A program made the position numbers and the translations under genes. A DNA stretch of 12,238 nt. It comes from Deltaproteobacteria bacterium (GTDB lineage Bacteria > Desulfobacterota > DSM-4660 > Desulfatiglandales > B25-G16). Shown piece after piece: positions 1 through 7,488 of the stretch; position 1 is the first letter of the stretch; each line of letters opens with the position of its first letter. The DNA lies in the NCBI GenBank assembly GCA_020355145.1, contig CP070660.1:727054-739291 (forward strand), given 5' to 3'. The notes under the pieces were generated by a model that saw only the letters and a list, made by a program, of their open reading frames with translations, searched no databases and was not told the origin of the DNA.

Positions 1-442
1 CTGAGCTCTGCGGGGTCAACCCGATGTGTCCCATCACAAGCATGCCACTATCTGCAATAGCCTTGATCTGGGAGCAAACCCTTCGACCGCCTTCCAACTT
101 AATAGCATCCACTCTCGCCTCTTGAAGAAAGCGGCCCGCATTTCTTACAGCCTCCTCATCGCTCACCTGATAGGAGAGAAAAGGCATATCACCAATGACA
201 AATGTATTGGGGGCACCTCGCCGAACAGCTTCAGAGTGATAAATACACTGATCCATGGTAACTGGAATAGTGCTTTCGTATCCATAGACATTCATTCCAA
301 GGGAATCACCAACAAGAAGCATATCCATGTCTGCGGTCTCTGCAAACTGGGCTGTCCAATAATCATAGGCTGTAACCCAAGCAACCTTCTTTCCAGATCT
401 TTTCATCTCTAAAAGATCCAATACAGATAATTTCCTTTTCAT
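1..442 (-). CDS. panB: Ketopantoate hydroxymethyltransferase, N-terminal part (cut by window edge)
   Basis: PanB transfers a hydroxymethyl group from 5,10-methylene-THF to 3-methyl-2-oxobutanoate, giving ketopantoate, the first committed step of pantothenate and CoA synthesis; it is cytosolic. The first 147 codons are visible of a family that is usually 260-280 residues long. Recognisable motifs are VTAYDY (residues 23-28), VGDSLGM (44-50), the RRGAPN segment (74-79), GDMPF (84-88), KLEGG (115-119) and GHIGLTPQS (138-146). By family knowledge D46, D85 and E117 fit the metal ligands and K115 the ketoacid-binding lysine. The ATG at 442 is supported by a near-perfect Shine-Dalgarno sequence (GAGGAGGT, 447-454) about 5 nt upstream. 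Nothing in the visible part is broken. No pantothenate partner gene lies upstream; panC or panD could lie downstream outside the window. Confidence 0.95.
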   Translation of the reverse strand, partial: MKRKLSVLDLLEMKRSGKKVAWVTAYDYWTAQFAETADMDMLLVGDSLGMNVYGYESTIPVTMDQCIYHSEAVRRGAPNTFVIGDMPFLSYQVSDEEAVRNAGRFLQEARVDAIKLEGGRRVCSQIKAIADSGMLVMGHIGLTPQSS

Positions 443-443
443 G

Positions 444-537
444 GCAACCTCCTCAATCTCTTTTATCTTTCAAAAAATCCCACCACGCCCCCACTTGAAC
501 AACCTATACTATATTTTGGCGCATAACTAAAGAACAA
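444..537 (-). promoter_or_regulatory. Ribosome binding site and candidate promoter of panB
   Basis: The ribosome binding site GAGGAGGT (minus strand, 447-454) is strong. Upstream, TATAGT at 508-513 matches five of six bases of a sigma70 -10 box. It sits 18 bp from a weak -35, TTGTTC (532-537, three of six matches), which would give a leader of about 60 nt. The RBS is secure; the promoter is a pattern match only. The rest of the gap up to 694 holds no gene. Confidence 0.4.
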
Positions 538-592
538 TAATACAGGAGCTCACTGTACCTCAATCTACCTCATTCGATTAATTGAATTGATA

Positions 593-638
593 ATAACCCG
601 CTTTTAGGTAGGTGTGAGGATAGAAAAAAAGCGGTTAT
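593..638. repeat. Imperfect inverted repeat between panB and the PilZ gene
   Basis: ATAACCCGCTTTT (593-605) pairs with AAAAAGCGGTTAT (626-638) over 12 base pairs with one bulged C, enclosing a loop of about 20 nt. It lies downstream of the PilZ stop and upstream of the panB promoter candidate. Neither strand has a T-run directly after the stem, so it is a poor intrinsic terminator. It may be a protein-binding site, an RNA stem, or chance in AT-rich sequence. Confidence 0.35.
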
Positions 639-694
639 GTGTCAAACGAGAATGTTTAAAAAGATTACGGTGGGTTCGGGCCTTTATTCAGGAT

Positions 695-1017
695 TTACCA
701 TGATCCCATGATTTGGTAATCCTCATCAAAACAGATAGCCATCCCTTCTGATTCAGATCGCAAAACTCTCCCGGTGACTTTTATATAAGCCTGTTTACAA
801 TCTTCTTTCAGTCCTTTCAGCCTCTGAAGCGGTAGAACCAGGTCTATTTTGACCCGGGTACCTTCAGGAAGAGGCCGCGTGCATGGAAGTATGCCCCACC
901 TGAGCACATATTACTTGTCAGGAGATTAGGTATCTTCTCTTCCTTCTCCAAAGCCAGTAATTCACTTGTCGCAGGGATTTCAAGATCGAATCTTTCTAAT
1001 CTTCTTTTCTCTTTCAT
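695..1017 (-). pseudogene. PilZ-domain protein, broken by a one-base frameshift
   Basis: PilZ domains bind cyclic di-GMP and control motility, polysaccharide or regulatory partners. From the ATG at 1017 the frame reads MKEKRRLERFDLEIPA, with the RxxxR-type arginines of the family, and then TSNMCSGGAYFHA, which resembles the D/NxSxxG element. It runs into a stop shortly afterwards. In the next frame the domain continues as RPLPEGTRVKIDLVLP, then KVTGRVLRSESEGMAICFDE, ending at 695. Inserting one base near 877-884 joins the halves into a protein of about 107 residues, a normal length for a lone PilZ domain. No clear ribosome binding site precedes 1017, and an in-frame stop lies just upstream of it. 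It follows the LuxR-type gene on the same strand after 134 bp. A real mutation and a sequence error both remain possible. The family call is firm; present function is doubtful. Confidence 0.8.
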
Positions 1018-1151
1018 GGGTTTGAATCTAACGAAAATTCAGATAGAAAGGCAATACGTAAATAGTATATTTCTTGTTCGTATTTTATTACGTGGAGAGT
1101 CTCAGAAAATAGTATTAGAAAGGCTATCAGGTAAGCATTTCCTATCCGAGG

Positions 1152-1841
1152 TCATAGGTTTTTGGCAGGCCATAGGGCTGCTTGGAAGCGGTTTGGAACA
1201 TTGATCTTTTTAAAGATATTGTATATATGAGTCCTTACGGTGTTGGGGCTTATGAAGAGTTCATCGGCAATCTCCACGTTTTTGGCCCCCACGGCTACCA
1301 TGGTGAGTATCTCCATCTCCCTTTGTGTAAGTATTGTTGCATCCTTTTTAGTAATGATATCCCTATCCCTGTTTTTCAGGATAGTCTTCGTCATGATTCC
1401 CCTTGAAACCCACAATTCCCCGTTAAAAATAGCATGAACACCCCTGGTGAATTGCTCCAAGGGCTCCTGTTCGTAAAAAAACCCCGTATCCCCTTCTTTA
1501 AGGCCTTTTCTTCAATCCCCAGACCATGGCTTACATTAAAGAGGGCTACAAGGTGTCGATACAAGATATTTTCACCACTTGATTCAAGCTCAAGGAGATA
1601 GGTATCCAGATCCTTTTCCAGGCAGTCCAAGAGGATAAGCTTGGGCTTGCTGATGTCTTTGTCTTTGTCATCTATGGTTGGAACATAGCGGACATCTTCA
1701 CCTTCATGCACTTAGCACCGGTTTCCCGCTCTAAAAAAAGACCATCAGCCGATTTTGAAACCTCCGGGGACCAATGATATATATTACCTTTTCGGTCAAT
1801 TGAGCCAGCTCTTTATCTCTTGAAGAAGCCTTAAGTGTCAT
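1152..1841 (-). pseudogene. LuxR/CsgD-type transcriptional regulator, three frameshifts
   Basis: Reading from ATG 1841, the frame gives MTLKASSRDKELAQLTEK and stops after a T7 run (A7 on the plus strand, 1733-1739). A second frame covers about residues 37-45 (ERETGAKC). A third, entered near 1705, gives a receiver-like portion containing KPKLILLDCLEKDLDTY and ALKKGIRGFF. It fails at a second T7 run (1475-1481). The next frame gives EPLEQFTRGVHAIFNGELW and a clear C-terminal LuxR helix-turn-helix: LTQREMEILTMVAVGAKN, then IADELFISPNTVRTHIYNIF, ending at 1152. One extra base at each of the three sites restores a single protein of about 226 residues. The family is that of DNA-binding regulators with a degenerate receiver, similar in layout to CsgD. 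It begins 14 bp after the LysM gene, so the two probably shared a transcript. The HTH segment alone is open, but without an obvious start it is unlikely to be made independently. Confidence 0.82.
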
Positions 1842-1855
1842 GCCCGCTTATCTTA

Positions 1856-3721
1856 TTACCCACCTCTAGTCTGGGCTTGATCCTGAAATTGGCTTAACTC
1901 AAGGATTCTATATCCCTTTTGATTCAGGAATGAGACGATCTCTACTGGCATCCTTGTATTGGTTGCAAGGATCCTTTTTCCCCCCTGGTCATGAAAGCTT
2001 ATCCCTGGAATGGTCAGTTTTATACTTCTTGTCTCATCCCTGGCTGCAGCCAGAAGGTGATGCGGCTTAGAGTCGAATGGTAGCCCAAGGAAATCAAGTA
2101 TTAGTTCTGTCATCCTGTTTAGATCTTGCGTGTCGGAAAGGGAGAGAACCAGAAATTGGTGCCTTTTCAGCAAAGATAAAATAGCAGGCGATAGGCCTGT
2201 TAAGTCTATGACGCAGTCTTTACCGTTCCTGTTAAAGAATAGATCCGCCTGTATGATCAGATTAAATTTGGGGCTTTCTCCTTGATATACAGGAATCTTT
2301 ACCTGACTGGAGAAGGGCTGTCCAGCAAGGTCCAATAAAAGGGTTGGTAAAGGGAAATCCATATCTTTTTCAATCTTTATCTTCTTTTGAATATGGATTC
2401 CCTCTTTCATATCCTCATGGGTGGAAAAATCTGGATAGTCAATTACATTAATCCCTAATTTCTCAAGGTATGCCCTCACAACTGCTGGTGTCTTTTCGGA
2501 TTGATTATTGATAAGGCTGATTACTACTATCTTATCGGTGATATCCCTCTCACCTCTATGTGGAATGATAACCCAGTCACCGGCTATGGAAACATCTATA
2601 TCCCCACCTATCTTAAATTGCTCTCCAGATTTTAGAATCTTATAATAATTACCGGCTGCGAGGATCTTATCCATGACTGTTTTAAGGTTATCACCGGGAG
2701 CCAGATGCACAATCCTATAGTCCTCCCAGTCCGATTCAATCAACTGGCAGATGTCTTCCGGGAGCTCGTTTCTTATGTCAATAATCAACCTCCTGCCACT
2801 AGTTAAGTTTAAAACAGGGAAAGAGTCGGCCTTTAGCCTTATCTGGGCACCAGACTTCAGGGGAATAAACTGCTCACCAGTATCAATCCATTCCTCACCT
2901 ATTTGACTGAAAATATCCCTGAGCTTCTCTCTTAAGGATAGAGCCTGGCCAGTATCCTCAGCTGGGGTGATCGTAGTCTTCTTCGAAGCCCTCTTTACCC
3001 TTTTAGGCTTAATAGGCATCCTGACTATCTCTGGAGAATAGATGGGAAGCCTGACAACCTGATTCGGATAGATGAGGTCGAGGTCCTCTAAGGTAGGATT
3101 AAGTTTCTGCACCAACTGCAGATACTTTCTATAAAGATGTTCACCCGGTACTTTATATCGGTTATGGGCGACCATCGTCAGACTGTCACCAGACTTAACC
3201 ACATAATTCTCAAAATCTATATCCCTCAATGACGAAATACCTATCATTGATTCCTTGAAAAACCCTTCCCTTTCTCCATATGCCCTAACTGGGAGTATAT
3301 TAAGTGGAATTAATATGGTCTGTCCTGGATGAATAAGATCAAGATTCGTCAAAGATTTATTCATGCCTTTCAGTAAAGAGATTAGCTCAAGGAGATCTGG
3401 TCTTTTCAGCAATCCTCTCTGACGCAGGAGTTGCCAGATGTAATCGTCCTTTTTTACCCTATAGCGCTCACAAATAACCTTCTTCCCTTCCATCTTTTTG
3501 ACAGTAGCCTGTTGAACTAATGAGATAGAAAACGTATCTCTCCCTTTCCCTTGAACTGCATATGCCAATAAGTAGGGAAAGGTGATCAGGAATGTAAGGA
3601 GGATCAATACCCGTTGTTTAGAGATATGCGATACCCACATCGCACATCGCACATCGCACATCGCTAACCCAGCGAAAAAATTAGCAGTTTGGCCTGCTAT
3701 GGTTTTGATATACATCGACAC
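1856..3721 (-). CDS. LysM-domain membrane or envelope protein, 621 residues
   Basis: LysM domains bind peptidoglycan or related glycans. A hydrophobic segment at residues 37-55 (RVLILLTFLITFPYLLAYA) looks like a signal anchor or a late signal peptide. Two LysM-like units follow: about 87-139 (YRVKKDDYIWQLL to HPGQTILIPL) and about 173-227 (YVVKSGDSLTMVA to YPNQVVRLP). The remaining 390 residues carry no catalytic motif I recognise, but include LAPGDNLKTVMDKIL (about residues 345-359), which may be a third, divergent LysM-like stretch. The GTG start at 3721 is preferred because a purine-rich Shine-Dalgarno (AGAGGGAGGGAG, 3731-3742) ends 9 nt upstream; an ATG two codons later is the alternative. 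Codons 20-29 are built from a 7-bp tandem repeat, and the ATG inside it (residue 28) would give a signal sequence closer to the N terminus, though without its own ribosome site. It probably heads an operon with the broken LuxR-type gene. Specific function unknown. Confidence 0.85.
   Translation of the reverse strand: MSMYIKTIAGQTANFFAGLAMCDVRCAMWVSHISKQRVLILLTFLITFPYLLAYAVQGKGRDTFSISLVQQATVKKMEGKKVICERYRVKKDDYIWQLLRQRGLLKRPDLLELISLLKGMNKSLTNLDLIHPGQTILIPLNILPVRAYGEREGFFKESMIGISSLRDIDFENYVVKSGDSLTMVAHNRYKVPGEHLYRKYLQLVQKLNPTLEDLDLIYPNQVVRLPIYSPEIVRMPIKPKRVKRASKKTTITPAEDTGQALSLREKLRDIFSQIGEEWIDTGEQFIPLKSGAQIRLKADSFPVLNLTSGRRLIIDIRNELPEDICQLIESDWEDYRIVHLAPGDNLKTVMDKILAAGNYYKILKSGEQFKIGGDIDVSIAGDWVIIPHRGERDITDKIVVISLINNQSEKTPAVVRAYLEKLGINVIDYPDFSTHEDMKEGIHIQKKIKIEKDMDFPLPTLLLDLAGQPFSSQVKIPVYQGESPKFNLIIQADLFFNRNGKDCVIDLTGLSPAILSLLKRHQFLVLSLSDTQDLNRMTELILDFLGLPFDSKPHHLLAAARDETRSIKLTIPGISFHDQGGKRILATNTRMPVEIVSFLNQKGYRILELSQFQDQAQTRGG
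3637..3664. repeat. Four perfect tandem copies of a 7-bp unit within the LysM gene
   Basis: The unit ACATCGC (GCGATGT on the coding strand) occurs four times without interruption. On the coding strand it encodes AMCDVRCAMW, ahead of the hydrophobic segment. Because 7 is not a multiple of 3, gain or loss of one unit would shift the frame between the GTG start and the rest of the protein. Each unit also contains an ATG, so different copies offer starts in different frames. Confidence 0.9.
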
Positions 3722-3799
3722 CTACTGATACTCCCTCCCTCTTTAACGCTAATTGCAATAATCATTGCTATATTAAATACTTAAACAACACCATGTCAA
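3722..3799 (-). promoter_or_regulatory. Promoter and ribosome binding site of the LysM gene
   Basis: On the minus strand a perfect -35 TTGACA (3794-3799) is followed after 16 bp by TTTAAT (3772-3777), which matches five of six -10 bases. The start point would be near 3765, giving a leader of about 45 nt that ends in the Shine-Dalgarno at 3731-3742. A short inverted repeat, GCAAT (3755-3759) with ATTGC (3764-3768), overlaps the predicted start point and could be an operator; that is speculative. Confidence 0.6.
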
Positions 3800-3927
3800 G
3801 GTTTTTTGTTCATGCACAATATATTGAGAATAAAAAATTAAATACACACTATATAGTATTTTTATCTTTACAGTTATCCTGATATCTGTTATTGATAATA
3901 TGTTAAGGGGTATGGAGACAAGAGATT
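3800..3927 (+). promoter_or_regulatory. Upstream region of smc with ribosome binding site
   Basis: This AT-rich stretch must hold the smc promoter, because the gene upstream is divergent. I cannot choose a clear -35/-10 pair: TTGAGA followed by an ACTATATAGT palindrome (3848-3857) and TTTACA further on are both imperfectly spaced. GGAG at 3914-3917 lies 10 nt before the ATG at 3928 and is the likely ribosome site. Confidence 0.4.
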
Positions 3928-6900
3928 ATGAGGATAAAGAACTTTTATATACAAGGTTTTAAGTCCTTTATGGATAAATTGAACCTCCAGATTCCTCAAG
4001 GAATCAGTGCATTTGTCGGGCCTAACGGCTGCGGTAAGAGCAATATAGTTGATGCCATAAGGTGGGTTATGGGTGAACAGAGCCCCAAACAGCTGCGGGG
4101 TCGTCAGATGGAAGACCTTATCTTTTCAGGGGCAGGTCCTTTAAGGCCCCTGGGCATGACCGAGGTAACCCTGACACTGGAAGATAATAAGGAGTCCCAT
4201 GATGCCAACGAGATATCTGTTACCAGGAGGCTTTACCGATCTGGTGAAAGTGAATACCTGATCAACAATTCAATATGTAGACTAAGGGATACCCAGGATC
4301 TATTTATGGGCACCGGATTGGGAAATAGATCATACTCTATTATTGCCCAAGGAGAGATCGCCTCTATAATAGAGCAGAGGCCAGAAGATACGAGGTTTCT
4401 CTTGGAAGAGGCAGCCGGCATTACCAAGTACAAGCTCAGAAGAGAGGCATCTTTAAGAAAGATATCCTTGACAAAAGAGAATCTTAGGAGGGTTGAAGAT
4501 CTTCTCATTGAGATTAAAAGAGAGATGAATTCTCTAAAGAGGCAGGCACGCAAGGCCAAAAGATTCAAAGAGGTAAGCTCTGAGATCCATCGCATGGAGC
4601 TTCTTTTACATGCCTATAACTACCGTGAATTGCACATAGAGAAGGAAAAGAGGGAAAAGATAATCGATGATTTAATAGCCAAGGAGAAAGGACAGGAGGC
4701 ACTTTTCTCTGAATCTGAGCGAATTATTGAAACTAAAAATGTGGAATTAATAGAGAGTGAAAAGTCCTTAGCTACCACTAAGGAGTCAGCCTTTTCCCTC
4801 AGGGAAGAACTCAGAAAGAATGAAGATACACTACGACATTTGTCGGCTGATCAGGAAAGATTAAGCCAGGCTGATATCAGGCTGAATGAGGAGAAAGAGG
4901 AAACCGGCCAAAAACTAATGGAATTTAGGTCTGAAATTGAAAGGATTACCACCAGGGTCAAAGAATTGCAAAAATCGATTCAGGAGATCTCAACCCTTCG
5001 TTCTCAACATGACTCCTCCCTCAAGGACCAAGGCCTATCATTTGATAGGATGAAAGATGAGTCGAAGAAAGAAAAGTCCCATCTAATTGAGTTAGCCACT
5101 AACGAGGCAGGCCTGAGAGGGGAGATAAGGAATCTCTCTGAGATGATCAAACGGTTAGAGATCAGAAAGAATGGGCTGGAGGGGGAGTCCAAGGAAATTG
5201 CAAAAAAGCTCGAAACCCTATCCATTTTGCTAGATGAAAAAAGGGGAAGGAGGGAAGAGACATCCATCCGAATAAGCCCCATTGAGAAGAATATCCAGGA
5301 AGAAGGGGCAAAACAAAAGGAGTTGGAAGAGGTAATAAGAAAAAAGGAGTCTGAAAGGGCAGTAGCAGAGTCAGAACTAAATCTCCTTCATTCTCAATTA
5401 AGGACCGTAAGGGGCCTTATTGAAGGCCATGAAGGATATAAATCGGGTGTTCAGACAATTATGAACGCCCGCGATCTAAAGATGGCTAAAGAAGGTAGGA
5501 TCTTAGGTGTTGTGGCGGATTTTATTCATGTAGAAGAAGGATTCGAGGTAGCTCTTGAGGCAGTCTTAGCAGAGAAATTGCAATATGTACTCGTCGCCAG
5601 ACAGGAAGATGGCAAGGAGGCTGTTGAATATCTAAGATCAAAAGATGTAGGCCGCGGCTATTTTCTCCCGCTTGAGGAGTTTAAAAGAGAAAAAGACAAA
5701 TCCCTTGATAAAGCCAAGATTAAGCTCAATGATTTTAAACCCCTAAGAGATCATATCTCTGTGCCAGAAAAATTTAGGCCACTAATAGAATCCCTATTGG
5801 GTAATGCAGCATTCGTGAATAATCTCTCTCAGGCTATATATGCCTGGAAGAAATATAGGGGTAAACGAACACTAGTCACTCCAGAAGGTGATCTGGTGGA
5901 TAAAAGGGGTGTCATAGTTGGCGGGAGATTGGGAAAGGACTCTATGGGCCTACTTAATAGAAGGAAGAGGGAAGTTGAATTAAGGGATAGGATAAAGGAT
6001 AGGGAAAAACTCATATCCACCCTACAATCAGACCTTGGGGAATTGGAATTAAAGGTGGATGATATAGATGGCCTAATTGATCAACTACAAAGAGATAAGG
6101 TAGCCTATTTGCGACAAATTGAGGAAATGGATAAAGACATATCCCTCCTTGAAAATGAATCAGAACAACTAACAAAACACTCTCGATATGTATTAAACCA
6201 GTTAGAATCTTTACATGTGGATAGGGAGGAAAAGAGGTCCCATCTTACTAATCTTGAAAGAAGGCTCTCAGGATACCTTAGGGACAGGGAAGAGACTCAG
6301 CTTAGGGTTTCAGAAAAAGAGGCCAAGGTTGAGGAGCTGGAAGATGCTATTGATGATTCAAAAGACTATCTCTCTCAGCTCCTAGTCAGATATAACCAGC
6401 ATAAAGAGGAAGACAGGAGTCTCATACGAGAAAGAGGTAGGCTTGATCAATTCATAAGTGAAATGGGGATAAGAATCAACAAGATAGAAGACGAGATAAA
6501 TTCAAATAAAGATCTATATAAGGGATCTTTGACCAAAGAGAGGGAGTTAAAGGCGGGGTTAAAGGTCATCTATCAAAGACAAAAAGGGCTTGAAAAAGTG
6601 GGCAAAGCCCTTGAACATAAATGTCATATCCTGAAGGATAGATTAAGGGAAGGAGAGAAAAGATCTGCCCTTTTAAGAGAAAGCATCAGGGAGATAAGGG
6701 AAGAGATCAACGAGGCAAGGATAAAGGAGGCAGAGGTAGATTTCCAGATAAGGAGCATCTTATCCCAGGCAAATAAGGAGATGGGAATCGATCTCCAAAG
6801 GGACTATAATAGATATCTGGATGAAGATCTTTCAAGGGATCAATATGAACAAAGGCTCAAGGATCACAGAATTATTAAAGAGAGAATGGGGGAGGTAAAT

Positions 6901-7488
6901 CTTCTGGCTATCAGTGAGTATGAGAAATTAGAACAGAGATATGAATTTATAGTAGCACAGCAGCAGGATCTCCTTTCCTCCATTGATTCCCTTAATAATG
7001 CGATTAGAAGAATCAACAGGATCTCAAGGGAGAGATTTCTCTCTACCTTTGCGAAGGTAGATGAGAGATTAAAAAAGGTCTTTCCCATCCTATTTAACGG
7101 TGGTAGGGCCCGTTTAAGGTTGATTGATGAAGATCTGCCATTGGAAAGTGGTGTGTTAATCGAGGTGCAGCCACCAGGAAAGAGGTTGGTTCATATGGGG
7201 CTTCTATCTGGAGGGGAAAAGACCCTGGCAGCAATAGCCTTATTATTTGCCATCTACCTTATTAAACCAAGCCCATTTATCATAATGGATGAGGTGGATG
7301 CCCCATTGGATGAGGCCAATATAGAGCGCTTCAATAACCTATTAAAGGAGATCAAAAAATCATCCCAGATAATCATGGTTACCCATAATCTAAAGACTAT
7401 GGAAATAGCTGAAAGGCTATATGGTGTGACCATGGAGAAGGGTGGTGTCTCCAAAATTGTCTCTGTAGACCTGGACGGTTATCGGTGA
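3928..7488 (+). CDS. smc: Chromosome segregation protein SMC
   Basis: SMC dimers, with ScpA and ScpB, entrap and extrude DNA to organise and segregate the chromosome. At 1186 residues this is the usual full length. The N-terminal head has GFKSF (10-14) and Walker A GPNGCGKSN (31-39). The QGEIASIIEQRPEDTR stretch and EEAAGI follow, then a long charged coiled coil from about residue 165 to 500. The hinge lies at about 503-666 (from GYKSGVQTIM to GVIVGG), then the return coiled coil. The C-terminal head carries the ABC signature LLSGGEKTL (1092-1100), Walker B FIIMDE (1117-1122), the D-loop DAPLDEAN and the switch-histidine segment IMVTHN. All ATPase elements are present and the frame is unbroken. 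Its stop overlaps the ftsY start, so translation is probably coupled. The smc-ftsY order is a common bacterial arrangement. Confidence 0.98.
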   Translation: MRIKNFYIQGFKSFMDKLNLQIPQGISAFVGPNGCGKSNIVDAIRWVMGEQSPKQLRGRQMEDLIFSGAGPLRPLGMTEVTLTLEDNKESHDANEISVTRRLYRSGESEYLINNSICRLRDTQDLFMGTGLGNRSYSIIAQGEIASIIEQRPEDTRFLLEEAAGITKYKLRREASLRKISLTKENLRRVEDLLIEIKREMNSLKRQARKAKRFKEVSSEIHRMELLLHAYNYRELHIEKEKREKIIDDLIAKEKGQEALFSESERIIETKNVELIESEKSLATTKESAFSLREELRKNEDTLRHLSADQERLSQADIRLNEEKEETGQKLMEFRSEIERITTRVKELQKSIQEISTLRSQHDSSLKDQGLSFDRMKDESKKEKSHLIELATNEAGLRGEIRNLSEMIKRLEIRKNGLEGESKEIAKKLETLSILLDEKRGRREETSIRISPIEKNIQEEGAKQKELEEVIRKKESERAVAESELNLLHSQLRTVRGLIEGHEGYKSGVQTIMNARDLKMAKEGRILGVVADFIHVEEGFEVALEAVLAEKLQYVLVARQEDGKEAVEYLRSKDVGRGYFLPLEEFKREKDKSLDKAKIKLNDFKPLRDHISVPEKFRPLIESLLGNAAFVNNLSQAIYAWKKYRGKRTLVTPEGDLVDKRGVIVGGRLGKDSMGLLNRRKREVELRDRIKDREKLISTLQSDLGELELKVDDIDGLIDQLQRDKVAYLRQIEEMDKDISLLENESEQLTKHSRYVLNQLESLHVDREEKRSHLTNLERRLSGYLRDREETQLRVSEKEAKVEELEDAIDDSKDYLSQLLVRYNQHKEEDRSLIRERGRLDQFISEMGIRINKIEDEINSNKDLYKGSLTKERELKAGLKVIYQRQKGLEKVGKALEHKCHILKDRLREGEKRSALLRESIREIREEINEARIKEAEVDFQIRSILSQANKEMGIDLQRDYNRYLDEDLSRDQYEQRLKDHRIIKERMGEVNLLAISEYEKLEQRYEFIVAQQQDLLSSIDSLNNAIRRINRISRERFLSTFAKVDERLKKVFPILFNGGRARLRLIDEDLPLESGVLIEVQPPGKRLVHMGLLSGGEKTLAAIALLFAIYLIKPSPFIIMDEVDAPLDEANIERFNNLLKEIKKSSQIIMVTHNLKTMEIAERLYGVTMEKGGVSKIVSVDLDGYR

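Noticed and set aside
26..412. Open plus-strand frame of 128 codons
   Set aside because: It lies wholly inside panB on the other strand, whose motifs and ribosome site are clear. It is a shadow.
593..638. Intrinsic terminator for the PilZ transcript
   Set aside because: The stem is fair, but no T-tract follows it in the needed direction. It is kept only as an inverted repeat.
443..694. Riboswitch ahead of panB
   Set aside because: The likely leader is only about 60 nt and shows no recognisable conserved riboswitch core.
3637..3664. Possible CRISPR array
   Set aside because: The units are 7 bp and contiguous, with no spacers.
4233..4595. Minus-strand open frames inside smc, including this one of 120 codons
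   Set aside because: They are antisense to conserved SMC sequence, have no recognisable domains and follow from smc codon use.
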